From a virus, in the IMG/VR virus record IMGVR_UViG_3300044539_000111, positions 1 through 64,000 of that record: a DNA stretch of 64,000 bases. One strand, written 5' to 3'. Of this stretch, positions 45,899 to 56,200 are shown one piece after another (position 1 is the stretch's first letter; each line of letters begins with the position of its first letter). Both the position numbers and the translations under genes were made by a program. Below the pieces are notes generated by a model, which did not search any database, had not been told where the DNA came from, and worked only from the letters and a program-made list of their open reading frames with translations.

Positions 45899-47209
45899 AT
45901 GACAATAAGTGACTTATTCAATGCCAGAAAAGTGGCAATAGATTTCACAGACGGACAGAAACAAGCACTCAACAAAGTGTTCAAGTTTCTAGAATCTGAT
46001 GACAACTTCTTTTTGCTTGCAGGTTATTCCGGTTGTGGTAAAACTACCATTGCAGAAAACATTGCAAACGCATGCAAAGCAACCCTACTTGCACCAACCA
46101 ACGCTGCAGTAAACAGATTAAAGGAAAAGATTGATAACTCCATGTTGGACTATTCAACCATTCATTCTGCTCTATTTGCCGCTGGTGACAAAAAAAATAC
46201 ATTCTTTGTAGATAAAACCCTAAGAGTGCGTGGCATTTACATTGTAGATGAATGCTCAATGATTGACAAGTATGTACTTGAAGTTCTCATCAAACAAGCC
46301 ACGGAGAAAAAATGTAAAATGATCTTCATGGGAGATAGTTTCCAACTAGAACCTGTAGGAGAAAACCCATTTATCTTCAACTGGGAAAAAAGTTATCCTG
46401 AGAGCTTCTTTAACCATAACCGGTATGAACTTACCGAAGTCAAAAGATATGACGGTTCACTGCTTAAAATCGCTACAGAAATGCGAATTAACAAGAAACC
46501 AAGGTTCCAGCAACCGGAAAATTCAGATTTAACTAGCGTTAAGAAGTTCAGCAAAGCTCTTGCTAAAGACATTAGCAGTGATGGCAACTATGTGGTATTA
46601 ACTTCTACCAATGAAAGACGCGTAGTTTACAATGAAAAAATCCGCGCTTATAAGTTCAGGGATAGAGAAATTGACAAGTATGCTCAAAACAATGACATCC
46701 TTGTGTCTGTATCTAATTCCGGTCCTTATTCTAATGGTGAGATTTATACAATCAATAACGCACAGTTAGTTTCTGAGTTTGAAGTTTGCATTGAAGGAAG
46801 AAAAGATGGAGATGTAAAGTCATTTACAGCTCTATTGTACAGACATGCATTCCACATGACGTTGTTGATTCCCAATTTAACCGAAGCCTCCCTCCATGGT
46901 CAACAGATTATTCAATCTATTAAGAATGGAACTACGATTGTACCAGATCATGTTTACAAAATTCTTGTAAACAAGTTTACTCCACGCAATGGTCCCACTA
47001 GATACTTCTTTAACAAAGATGTAATCATTGCTACTTATGGGTATGCAATCTCTTGTCACAAAGCTCAAGGACAAGAATGGGACAATGTTTACATTGACGC
47101 AGGTTGGTTAATGCCTGTATGGGATTCAGCAAAATGGTTTTACACCGCAATCACCAGAGCAAAATGCAAAGTAGAAGTAACACAAAACAAATACCTAAAA
47201 ATGGTTTAG
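45899..47209 (+). CDS. Superfamily 1 helicase, Dda/RecD-like
   Basis: 436 residues from the ATG at 45899 (an in-frame ATG at 45863 lies across the repeat). Walker A LLAGYSGCGKTTIAENIA (about residue 43), Ia LLAPTNAAVNRLK, Walker B YIVDECSMIDKYVLEV, motif III FMGDSFQLEPVGE, V SCHKAQGQEWDNVYIDA and VI FYTAITRAK. Matches Dda-type 5'-3' helicases that help initiation, fork restart and recombination in phages. Typical of crAss-like genomes. Confidence 0.9.
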   Translation: MTISDLFNARKVAIDFTDGQKQALNKVFKFLESDDNFFLLAGYSGCGKTTIAENIANACKATLLAPTNAAVNRLKEKIDNSMLDYSTIHSALFAAGDKKNTFFVDKTLRVRGIYIVDECSMIDKYVLEVLIKQATEKKCKMIFMGDSFQLEPVGENPFIFNWEKSYPESFFNHNRYELTEVKRYDGSLLKIATEMRINKKPRFQQPENSDLTSVKKFSKALAKDISSDGNYVVLTSTNERRVVYNEKIRAYKFRDREIDKYAQNNDILVSVSNSGPYSNGEIYTINNAQLVSEFEVCIEGRKDGDVKSFTALLYRHAFHMTLLIPNLTEASLHGQQIIQSIKNGTTIVPDHVYKILVNKFTPRNGPTRYFFNKDVIIATYGYAISCHKAQGQEWDNVYIDAGWLMPVWDSAKWFYTAITRAKCKVEVTQNKYLKMV

Positions 47210-47210
47210 T

Positions 47211-47486
47211 ATGGCATATTTAGATTTCAAAGTAACCAGCTGGAGAAGATACTACATTCCAGATAAAAAAGTAAAAAAAGTAATTGCAATGTTAAAAGCT
47301 TCTGATTGCGATGAAGTGTATGAGATTCATGAACTAGAAGGAGTTTATGAATTACATCAAGGTCCTGATCAAGAATGTGAAGAACCTATGATTCCTGCAG
47401 AAAATGGAGGCAGTGCAACACAAGAGTTGTACAATGAAGAAGGTAACATCATTTACAACAACAGTGAAAATCCTGATGAATACTAA
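47211..47486 (+). CDS. Hypothetical acidic 91-residue protein
   Basis: DFKVTSWRRYYIPDKKVKKV then AMLKASDCDEVYEIHELEGV and an acidic polar tail. The first half fits a small αβ domain similar to phage proteins with 'f.v..w.ry.ip….v'. One base after the helicase stop. Confidence 0.62.
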   Translation: MAYLDFKVTSWRRYYIPDKKVKKVIAMLKASDCDEVYEIHELEGVYELHQGPDQECEEPMIPAENGGSATQELYNEEGNIIYNNSENPDEY

Positions 47487-47657
47487 ATGATTTCAACAAA
47501 AAGAAGAACCATTGTTGATGCAATGCAAAAAAACAAGAAAGATTATTCAGACTTTATTCCTAAAGCCCTAGAAAATCATATCAGAGTAAAATTTAAATGT
47601 TCACTATATCTTGCGCGCTTATGTGCGCAGGATTTAATCTTAAAAAATCATGAGTAG
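47487..47657 (+). CDS. 56-residue basic protein
   Basis: MISTKRRTIVDAMQKNKKDY then SDFIPKALENHIRVKFKCSL and YLARLCAQDLILKNHE. Starts directly after the previous stop and overlaps the next gene by eight bases. The TTGCGCGC…ATGTGCGCAGG stretch near its end could also be a hairpin in a short intergenic leader, so the call is moderate. Confidence 0.5.
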   Translation: MISTKRRTIVDAMQKNKKDYSDFIPKALENHIRVKFKCSLYLARLCAQDLILKNHE

Positions 47658-47868
47658 AATTATTGTAGAATATGATCCTGATTTGTCAGGTGAAGCAAAA
47701 GAGTTAATCAGAAATAACTGTACACCCTCAATGACATCAAATGATGGTGATTCAAATCAGTACAACATTGACTTTGTTCTGGCTGATTTATTTAGAGAAT
47801 TACCTGTAGAAGATAAAATTATAATACAGGCACTATCTGCAGATAATGTAGAATATATTGAGTTCTAA
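47650..47868 (+). CDS. Hypothetical 72-residue acidic protein
   Basis: MSRIIVEYDPDLSGEAKELI, then polar NNCTPSMTSNDGDSNQ and a helix DFVLADLFRELPVEDKIIIQ. Shares one base with the next start. Not recognised. Confidence 0.6.
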   Translation: MSRIIVEYDPDLSGEAKELIRNNCTPSMTSNDGDSNQYNIDFVLADLFRELPVEDKIIIQALSADNVEYIEF

Positions 47869-48080
47869 TGAAGTTTAAGAAAGATGTTGAGTTAATTGCA
47901 GAACTAGAACCAGAATTGGAAAGATTTCAAAAGAAGTTTTTGGAATATAAACACCGTATAGCTCTAGCTATGGTTAAAGATAACCAACCAACATATAGAG
48001 TTAAAGAAAGAGCAGGCTTAAAACGAGCAGCTCAAGATCTCAAAGAAGTATTGTACAAAATAAATAGACTAGCAGAATGA
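47868..48080 (+). CDS. Coiled-coil 70-residue protein
   Basis: Helical throughout: KKDVELIAELEPELERFQKK, IALAMVKDNQPTYRVKERAG and LKRAAQDLKEVLYKINRL. Heptad-like spacing suggests a coiled coil or helical hairpin. Four-base overlap with the next gene. Function unknown. Confidence 0.62.
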   Translation: MKFKKDVELIAELEPELERFQKKFLEYKHRIALAMVKDNQPTYRVKERAGLKRAAQDLKEVLYKINRLAE

Positions 48081-48397
48081 GTAAAAAAATTAAAATAACA
48101 GAAAAAGCATTTTTAAACTGGTATTTTTCTGACACCGAAGATCTAATAACATTTGGACAAAACATGATTACTGAGTTACACACAGTAGGTTTTGTAAAAG
48201 AATCCGTACAAAGTCTATTAGACCGCTGCGGATATATTCCTGGACACCTATCTGAAAATCCAGATGATGATAAAGAATATGATCCAGAAGATGTAGAATT
48301 AATTTCTGAAAGAGAACCTGAACATTGTTACAAATGTGGTCATGAATATGACAACACTATGGATAATTTTTGTTCTAATTGTTTAGCTTCAAAATAA
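48077..48397 (+). CDS. Zinc-ribbon protein (106 aa)
   Basis: N-terminal helical part (KAFLNWYFSDTEDLITFGQN … ESVQSLLDRCGYIPGHLSE) and a C-terminal zinc ribbon HCYKCGHEYDNTMDNFCSNC with two CxxC pairs 12 residues apart. Possibly binds DNA/RNA or a protein partner. Compact operon with overlapping starts and stops. Confidence 0.68.
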   Translation: MSKKIKITEKAFLNWYFSDTEDLITFGQNMITELHTVGFVKESVQSLLDRCGYIPGHLSENPDDDKEYDPEDVELISEREPEHCYKCGHEYDNTMDNFCSNCLASK

Positions 48398-48403
48398 AAA
48401 ACC

Positions 48404-48502
48404 ATGGATGATAAAAATTGGTCAGCATTTTTGCACGGTTCCTTAATAGGAATACTTGCAGGAATTGGAATCACACTACTAACTTTAATGTTTTTCTCAT
48501 GA
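48404..48502 (+). CDS. 32-residue membrane peptide
   Basis: MDDKNWSAFLHGSLIGILAG then IGITLLTLMFFS: one hydrophobic helix after an acidic start. TGA overlaps the next ATG. Short but the coupling argues that it is real. Confidence 0.55.
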   Translation: MDDKNWSAFLHGSLIGILAGIGITLLTLMFFS

Positions 48503-48729
48503 CAGAAATAGAAAAAGCAAAAGAAGTCTTGCGTGAAGCAGGATACTTTACTGATAACCTGTGGCACATTGATGATGTTAAACTACGATTTGCAGTATTT
48601 GATGCAGAAGATGCACAATCAATTTTAGAAACAGCGTTGACTAATGATTGGGTAATGGAACAAATCCATTATGGTATCAGTGAAGCTGCTTTAGATTTTA
48701 GATTTGAAAAACTAAAAATAACTAATTGA
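48499..48729 (+). CDS. Small conserved phage protein
   Basis: 76 residues from the ATG at 48499, which overlaps the previous TGA (ATGA); a longer frame from 48418 runs over the membrane-peptide gene. KAKEVLREAGYFTDNLWHID, DAEDAQSILETALTNDWVME and QIHYGISEAALDFRFE form a pattern common in small phage proteins of unknown function, thought to be all-helical. Confidence 0.7.
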   Translation: MTEIEKAKEVLREAGYFTDNLWHIDDVKLRFAVFDAEDAQSILETALTNDWVMEQIHYGISEAALDFRFEKLKITN

Positions 48730-48730
48730 T

Positions 48731-48868
48731 ATGGACTTTGCAATAGGATTTGTTACCGGAGCCTTCATTATGTGGGCTATAGCAAAAAGACTTCAGGTTG
48801 AATGGAGAAAACAAATTGAAAAACTAAAAGACTTTGATGTCTGGAAAGAATGGAAAAATGAAAATTAA
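48731..48868 (+). CDS. 45-residue membrane-anchored protein
   Basis: N-terminal hydrophobic helix FAIGFVTGAFIMWAIA followed by a charged coil (KRLQVEWRKQIEKLKDFDVW). One base after the previous stop; ends 11 bases inside the next gene. Type-I or II anchor with a cytoplasmic-type basic flank. Function unknown. Confidence 0.6.
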   Translation: MDFAIGFVTGAFIMWAIAKRLQVEWRKQIEKLKDFDVWKEWKNEN

Positions 48869-49127
48869 ACTTCAAAAAACCAAGACAATCAGTGGTAATC
48901 TATACAGGTTATCACTGATTACTGAAGATTTTTACTTCTATAGTAACTATCAAGAAGGAGATGAAAACGGAAATACATTGATGTATGACCGGCAAACTGA
49001 TAAACTTTTGTCAGATAATTACTTTGCTTATACCGCATTTGAAGACCATCTTGAAAGAGAAGACTATCTATGGGTTAGCAGGTATCTAAAAAATTGTTAT
49101 ACTAAATACAAGAAAGAAAATGAGTAA
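48858..49127 (+). CDS. Hypothetical 89-residue protein
   Basis: From the ATG at 48858 (MKIKLQKTKTISGNLYRLSL); an upstream ATG at 48834 lies inside the previous gene. Strand-rich first half, then DEDGNT-like acidic turn and a helix (EDHLEREDYLWVSRYLKN). Eight-base overlap with the next gene. Not recognised. Confidence 0.6.
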   Translation: MKIKLQKTKTISGNLYRLSLITEDFYFYSNYQEGDENGNTLMYDRQTDKLLSDNYFAYTAFEDHLEREDYLWVSRYLKNCYTKYKKENE

Positions 49128-49335
49128 TGACAAACACATTTGGGAAGGTTGGACAGTGCAATCATTTATTGATGAGCTAGAACCAACATTTAATATGATC
49201 ATGAGTAATAACTCTTGGCAAAAACCGTTTACTTCTAAGCAGGAATTAAAGGATTGGTGCAAAGACAATCAACCTTATTACAAAAAGCACATTCCTGGAG
49301 TATATTCTTACTTTCTAAAGAAAACAAACCTGTAA
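49120..49335 (+). CDS. Small conserved phage protein
   Basis: 71 residues: HIWEGWTVQSFIDELEPTFN, PFTSKQELKDWCKDNQPYYK and HIPGVYSYFLKK. The 'ehiweGwtv..fi.el.p.' and 'W..dnqPyykk.ipev..yf' pattern is widespread in large phage genomes, with unknown function. Confidence 0.72.
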   Translation: MSNDKHIWEGWTVQSFIDELEPTFNMIMSNNSWQKPFTSKQELKDWCKDNQPYYKKHIPGVYSYFLKKTNL

Positions 49336-49350
49336 ACAACAAACAAATAT

Positions 49351-49734
49351 ATGGAACAACAAATTAAAATGGTGAGTGAGTTTCACCAAACATTCAAACA
49401 GAGCCAAAGTGACACACCTGTGTTACTTAGTAGTAAAGAATCAGTGTTAAGGCATGTTCTTGGCAAAGAGGAACTGGATGAATACATTATAGCTGTAGGA
49501 GAAGAAAACATGATTGAAATCTTGGATTCTTTGGCGGATCAGTTGTATATATTATTTGGAACAATCTGTAAACACGGATTGCAAAACCACATTATTTCTG
49601 CATTTAACTTAGTGCATCAGAATAATATGTCAAAGCTGGGACCAGATGGTAATCCAATCTTGAGAGAAGATGGTAAGATTATAAAACCACAAGGGTTCAA
49701 AAAAGTAGAATTAACTGACATATTAAAACTGTAG
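49351..49734 (+). CDS. MazG-like NTP pyrophosphohydrolase
   Basis: 127 residues. QIKMVSEFHQTFKQSQSDTP, RHVLGKEELDEYIIAVGEEN (ExxE-type acids), MIEILDSLADQLYILFGTIC (ExxD) and FNLVHQNNMSKLGPDGNPIL with GKIIKPQGFKKVEL match phage MazG/HisE-like proteins. It would hydrolyse a nucleoside triphosphate or ppGpp-like nucleotide to the monophosphate. Second MazG-like gene in the window. Confidence 0.82.
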   Translation: MEQQIKMVSEFHQTFKQSQSDTPVLLSSKESVLRHVLGKEELDEYIIAVGEENMIEILDSLADQLYILFGTICKHGLQNHIISAFNLVHQNNMSKLGPDGNPILREDGKIIKPQGFKKVELTDILKL

Positions 49735-49736
49735 CT

Positions 49737-50291
49737 ATGGAAAAAATGCAATATGAATTATTAAAAGAAATGGGTATCTACATTCAAAAAAGCAAAACTT
49801 TTTTATGGCCGTTGCTGAATATAAAAGTTCAGCCAATAGAAACCTATTTAAAATTTGGTGATGTTAATCACACCAAAGAATCAAGAATACTAATTGCTTT
49901 GTTTTACAATAAAGATGCAGATTATGTTAAGATAAAACCTGAAATAGAAAACTCAAAATTTCATGATTTTACTTTTACAGATGACGAATTTGACATTGTA
50001 ACATTTAACATGTATAGTTTAAAAGATGACTATGACAAAGTAGTTAGTGGTAGTTATTCAGAAATCTCAAAAGAATACAAACTGCTAATGTCAGTTATAG
50101 AAAAAAACAAAATAGTTTTAAAATGCTTAGAACCTGCTAGCAATTACAAAGAAATTGCTGGAATTTTAGGAGTGTATGAATCAGAACTAGAAGGAAAAGA
50201 ATTACTTTCTCCGCCTAGTCCTGATCAAGAAACTATATTTGTTACACCTTCAATTAAAAAACAAATAATTGAAGATTATTGTTTTAGTTAA
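49737..50291 (+). CDS. Last plus-strand gene, hypothetical 184 aa
   Basis: KMQYELLKEMGIYIQKSKTF, then YLKFGDVNHTKESRILIALF and long mixed segments; ends FVTPSIKKQIIEDYCFS. Two bases after the MazG-like gene. Its 3' end overlaps the stop region of the opposite 2,008-residue gene by eight bases, so the two transcripts converge without an intervening terminator. Not recognised. Confidence 0.65.
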   Translation: MEKMQYELLKEMGIYIQKSKTFLWPLLNIKVQPIETYLKFGDVNHTKESRILIALFYNKDADYVKIKPEIENSKFHDFTFTDDEFDIVTFNMYSLKDDYDKVVSGSYSEISKEYKLLMSVIEKNKIVLKCLEPASNYKEIAGILGVYESELEGKELLSPPSPDQETIFVTPSIKKQIIEDYCFS

Positions 50292-53200
50292 AGAAATCTG
50301 AATTTTCTCTTTGAATAGTAGTAGGAGCATCAACTAAACTTCCAGATAAGCCCATAGATTTAAGCACAATATTTAATGCTTTATCTCTGCCTTTTTCTTG
50401 AAATTTGTATGGTCCTGCTGCTTTTTCATAGACATCCGGCTCATCAGTAAAATATGTTGCATACAGCGAGCTTGCTAAATCTTCTATTGTAGCTAAACCT
50501 CCACCAGTAAACAAAGGTGATTGTCCAGTTACAATATCTTTTGTTGTTGATAGAGCATTAGTTAAAAAGAATGTATCCTCCTCTTTCTTAAAGACCAAAA
50601 GCAAACGCAATGTCTGTAACTTTAAATAGTTTTCTGAGTGAAAGCGTTTGTTTGTACCTTTAATTGTTCTTGCATCAGAAATTAAAGGTAATTCAGGTAA
50701 GGATGTTGAATGTTTCAACTTTGAATAAATCCCGTCATCATTTGGATCCCAAGTAAAATCAATAAGTCCGTCATCATCATCATCAAAACCAATTGACATG
50801 GCTAACATATTAATGATCATTGAAATCATTTTTGCTAAAACTAACTGCATTGCTCCTTTTTTAGCTTGCCAACTATAGGCATCCAGTTGCCAAAATTTTC
50901 CTTTATTGCTTACAAGTTCATTTGCTAAAGCAACAATCCCTAAATAAGTTCCAAGCTCAGCCCTGCGCGTTGAATAATTTAATCGTCTTTGACCTCTTTT
51001 TCCTTTTTTAGTTCTTATCTGGTATCTATCTAATGCCATTCCAGGAAAAAACTTCATTAAAAAGAACGCAGCCTTTCCCAACAAACTTCTATAAACCTCT
51101 GGTTCATTAAACTCATTTGCTATACCAAGTGATTTTTGTAAAAAAGATTGATGTTCATTCATCAAATCTTGTATTTTTTTTCCAAATTTAATGTTACCGT
51201 CCGCATCATAAGTGATTGCCATATCAGCAGGAACACCTGCTACTGTTTGTATTTTTCCATCAACCAATTCTATAGCTTCATCAAGTGATGTTTTCTTACC
51301 GTTTATCATAAAAGAATTATGCTCAAGAATTGCTAGAAATTGATGAACAGGTACAGATTCACTTAAATATTTTCTATCCGCATAGAAAAAACTTCCGCCA
51401 AACAAAGATTGCGCTACAGTTTTAGAACCTCTTGCACCAATTTCCTTTTTTAAGTTGCCGGGTATAGCATTTAAAATATCTAATAATTGCAATCTTGCAC
51501 TTACATTCTTATTAGAATACTGCATAGCAATTAATTCCCCCATAACAGAAGCAGACTTTCCTCTTGTTAAAGCAACATCCTTCATATTATAAACCGATCC
51601 TTCTGTTGCTTTTTTGTACATCATGGATTTACCTCCAACATAATTTCGCACAGACTTAACCGGATCTAATGCAAATGATGTAAAAGACATCCATCTTTGT
51701 AACCCACCAATAACTCTTGCGGTAAACATTGTTCCACCAGAAGCATCAGTGCCACCACTTACAAATCCTGTAATTGTAACACCTTTAAAATTTTTGTCTA
51801 TTATTTCTCTAATGTTTTTAATTCTTCTGCTTTGAGTAGAATCTTGTTTTTCTAACAACTCTGAGTCTTTAAGCATTTTGTCCACTACTGTTTTTGCAGG
51901 ATTAGTGTACATGTTTGTCATTGCATTTTCAAAAACATTTGCAAATGAATTTACTTTACGCATGCCTTTAAAATGCTCAATAGAATAAGAATGATCCATC
52001 ATTTTATCAATGATGTTAGTGGACACATCTGAAATATCAAGTTTATAACTACCACCTATTGGTCTGGTCAATGTTTTGTAAGAAGCTGTTTGTTGGTCAT
52101 TTGTTCTAATGCCATATTCAAAATCATCTTCTGCACCACGCCACGTTTCAGCAACCCTGTTCCATTTTCTTTGAAAATAATTTTTGTCATACTCCTCAAT
52201 ATCGCCTTTTCTATAACGCGGATAACTCAAATACATTTTTTGAGAAGCATCCAATCCTTTTTGATTATCCAGATGTTTATTCTTTAAATAATCTAACAGG
52301 TTCCATAAATTCCTTTGATTAGAAAACATCTTTTTGTATGTACCATTTACATACTTTGCATTTGGATCTGTTTCATCTAAGTTTTTAGGAAGCCAGTTCC
52401 CTCTGTTATCAACTGTAGCAATAACAAGGTCCCCGTTGTTGTCAACATAATCCCTTTCAATCTTAGCTGTTTCAAATTCTTGTTTTACTTTTCTGCGGTA
52501 GTATGCTCTAGTTGGAATACGCGGAACACCATTTAATTCAATGTATCCATTTGGAGAAAATTCAGCAGGAATTTTTGTACCTAATACACTTTTAGTTTCA
52601 TAATCTGAAATTTCACTAGGCATTGTAAATTGCCAAGCTGCCGTTGGTCGGTTGCGAGTAAACTCTCCAACAAAATGACCATCAACTTTATCAAATTCAT
52701 TTACTGATTCAGTATAATGATTTCTATCAAACCATTCTTTAAACTCAGGGCTAGTAGCAGATAATGCATCTGTAAATTTAGTATCCTTAATTGCTTCAAA
52801 AATATCTTGAGATGTTGGAAATTCACCATCAACAAAATCATAAGCTTTAAATGCATCTTCAAATATATTAGCAAACGCATCATTTGTTTCTACAAATGCT
52901 TTTAAGTTTGAAATATACTGCTGTGTCAATCCGGAAAGCTTAGAACCGTTAAGTTCTTTATCAATCTCTCTTACTCTGTCCAGTGTATCTTTATCTATTC
53001 CTAGATTAGCTAAACGCTTTTGTAAATCTATCCAAAAATTATTGTAGAAATCTTGGTCATTGTCATATTCAAACTCACCATTTTCTAAATAGTATTCTTC
53101 AATTCTTCTAAAGTTACGCATCTCTTGAGGACTATAACCTTTGATATTCAACCACTGTTCTTTCAAATTAGAAATAGTTTGTTGAATGTCTTTTATTTTT

Positions 53201-56200
53201 GCTTGAGCAGTTGGTGTTAAATCATTACCATTGTACTGATTAAAATTATCTTTAGATGGCTTTAGGATTCCGTAAATCTGCTCATACATTGGAGTGACAT
53301 CAATGAATGAATTATTAATTCTAGTAATTGGTTCTACTAAAAAACTTCTTTCCTCAATTAATGCTGCTCTGTTAATGTAATAGTTTTCACTTACAGCAAT
53401 CGTAGTGTTGTGCTTAATCCATTCTTCCATTACTGCATTATATGCATCGCTTCCTGGATGTTTACCTTTAGAAACTAACTCATCATGCAAAAGTTCAAGA
53501 GCTAACTCAAAAGCATTTTCTTTTTCTTCCCACTCATAAAATTCAGAAATCTCATTCCTATAGCCGGTAAGTATTTCAGCAATTTCTCTTGATATACCTG
53601 TTTTTTCTTCACCTGTTTTAAAATCATAAATATTGTGAAGCAATTGGTATTCATTCCAGAGTTCATTTAATGCATCAACTTTCCCAAAGTTTGTAGGATT
53701 GACATCAGCATTTTCAGAAATAACTCGCATCCTATCAAATATATCATCCAGTGCAGCTTTAGCTAATTTACCTGAATCAGTTTTAAAATATCTAGCAGCA
53801 ACTTGATAGAACTCATCCGTGTAATCACGGTTCATATACTTAGTGTCAAAATCTTCTAATGCTTCTTTAGCTTTTTCAAATTCTGCCTTTAAAGGATCTC
53901 TAGATTTTGCATCTTTATTTAAATTAAATTTTTGTCTAGCAAACTTAACAGCATCAAGAAGAAGCTGTCTATCATATTCATAGTTGTGGAAGTTACTCAA
54001 AAACTGCCACTCTAAAAATTCTTCTGATTCACCTTTGTTATTTGTTTTAAATGAACGGTTTATTTGACCAACTTCTTTTCCAAGTTTACCTTCACCTAAA
54101 AAATGTGTATCATAACCCGCAGCTTTTAAAAGTGGCTGTAAGTTGTTTAATAATTCACCTCTTCTTGCATTAGCATTACCATCAATGGTATTAAAAGTCT
54201 TCATTAAAAAAGAATAGAATCCGCCAACAATTTGGTCCTGGTTATTCATAAATGACTCAAACAAACCATTCCATTTATGTGAATCACCTAATCTCCCCTC
54301 TGCTTTTGCTCTAAGCGCATCTTTAGAAATTACATGTGAATTAAATGTTGCTAATTTAAGTTCTTGCAACTTTATCATTTCATCTCTAGTAAGACTTGCT
54401 TCAGGTTTATTTTTTAACCTGTTGTACTCAACCATGTCTGTTGGAGTCAAACCGTAATATTCTGCATGTAATTTATTGTACGCAGCCATAGAACCGACTT
54501 TCTTTAATGAATCCATTTGATCAAGATAATCTTTTTTAATTGGAGTCATTAATTCATTTAAGTGATCATACAAAACATCAATCACTGAATCTATTTGTAA
54601 ACTATCAGAAATTCTTTTACCTGCATCTAATTTTTCTTGTAGTTCATCTAATGCATCATAAATAGGGTTGACTTGTTGACCAGTTAAAGGATCAGTTACT
54701 AATGAATAGGTTGTATATTCAGATTTCCAATCTGTTATTTTAGCTAACCACTCTTCATTGTATTGCATGATTGCAAACAATTGGTCAAATTCATTGTTTT
54801 CTTTTACGCCAGACGCAGCCAGTGCTTTTAATTTATTATTAAGCAAATCCACAACTTCATCTACAGTTGAAATAACTTGAACAAAAGAATTAATCTTGTT
54901 GTTAAAGCTGATAATGTCTGCATCAATAGCAGTATTACCTGTAATGTTTAAAGCATCTAATGGGATAACGATATTTCTTGAACCAAATGTAGCTAGTCCT
55001 TCAAGAATCATTTGAGCTTGATTTAAAAGACCTTCTCTATTTTCATCAGCCAATCCTACTTCAATAGTTTTAAAGATGTCATTCTCTGCTTTAAAGTTTG
55101 ACAGTTGCAGTTTAACTACATCATGAAACTTGTTCATCAACTCCTGAGTTTTCTTTGCAGAACCATCTTTGATTTGTTGTTTAAGTAATTCATAATCTGT
55201 CTTAAACATTACCATCAAATCCTTGTCTAAAAACTCTGTGTCCAAAATAAATTCCTCCCCGTAGTTGATCATTTTTACCAGATCAGCCAATGTAGTTTTA
55301 GAATTAAGTTTTGACACATCTATTTTCTTTCCAAATACTTTTCTAAGAAACTGTTTGATTTGAAAGAATAGGTTTTGAATAAAACTTTTAGGTGCTACAT
55401 CTTCATTCTCATTGATTGCTTCTAAAGATGTAACAATTGCTTCCTCCATATAAGCAGCCGTACCCGGAGTTAAATCCGGATCTAAATTAAGATCAGCTAT
55501 AATACGTTGACCAAGTTCTGTAGCAGCAAGGTCATCAAATAATTTTTGAAATAGCTCAGGATTTTGTTTACTCATAGATTTTACAATCGGGTGAGCAAAC
55601 TCATGAAACACATCTGACGCAGTTAAATTACCTGCAACAATGTAAACCTTACCTGCTTGATAAAAAGCTTTTCTGTAAGACTGATTAGGAAACTTTTCTT
55701 CTAGTTCTTTTTGTGTAATTACTTCATAAGGAACATTCAATTGTTTAGATAATTTTTCAGCAACATCTAACGCTTTTGCTTTGTTTTCTACTTCAACAAC
55801 TTGTTCAAACTGATTTATAAATTCATCAATGCTTGGCATTTGCAAATCCATAGATTCATTTACCGTGTCTTGAAAATCTTGTTCTTCTTCCTCAAGTCTT
55901 TTAAATAACTTTTCTAGAACAACATTAGCAGGCCTAACAACTTTATTTGTTTCAAAATAGTCACGCCATGCTTCTTTTTCACCAATAGCATTTGCTAACT
56001 CATTAAATTTTTGTTGATCAACGGGATCTTCAATTTTATTATAGGCTGGGTTATCTATTAGCAAGCTTAATTCTTTGTCAGAAATAAGTGCAACCTCAGA
56101 TGGATTTTTAAAACCCCAGTCTTCAGTTTGTCCAATAAGCTCTTGCTCTTTTGTTATTGGAGTGCTTTCTTTAAATTCAAGAGTATCATCATACATTTTG

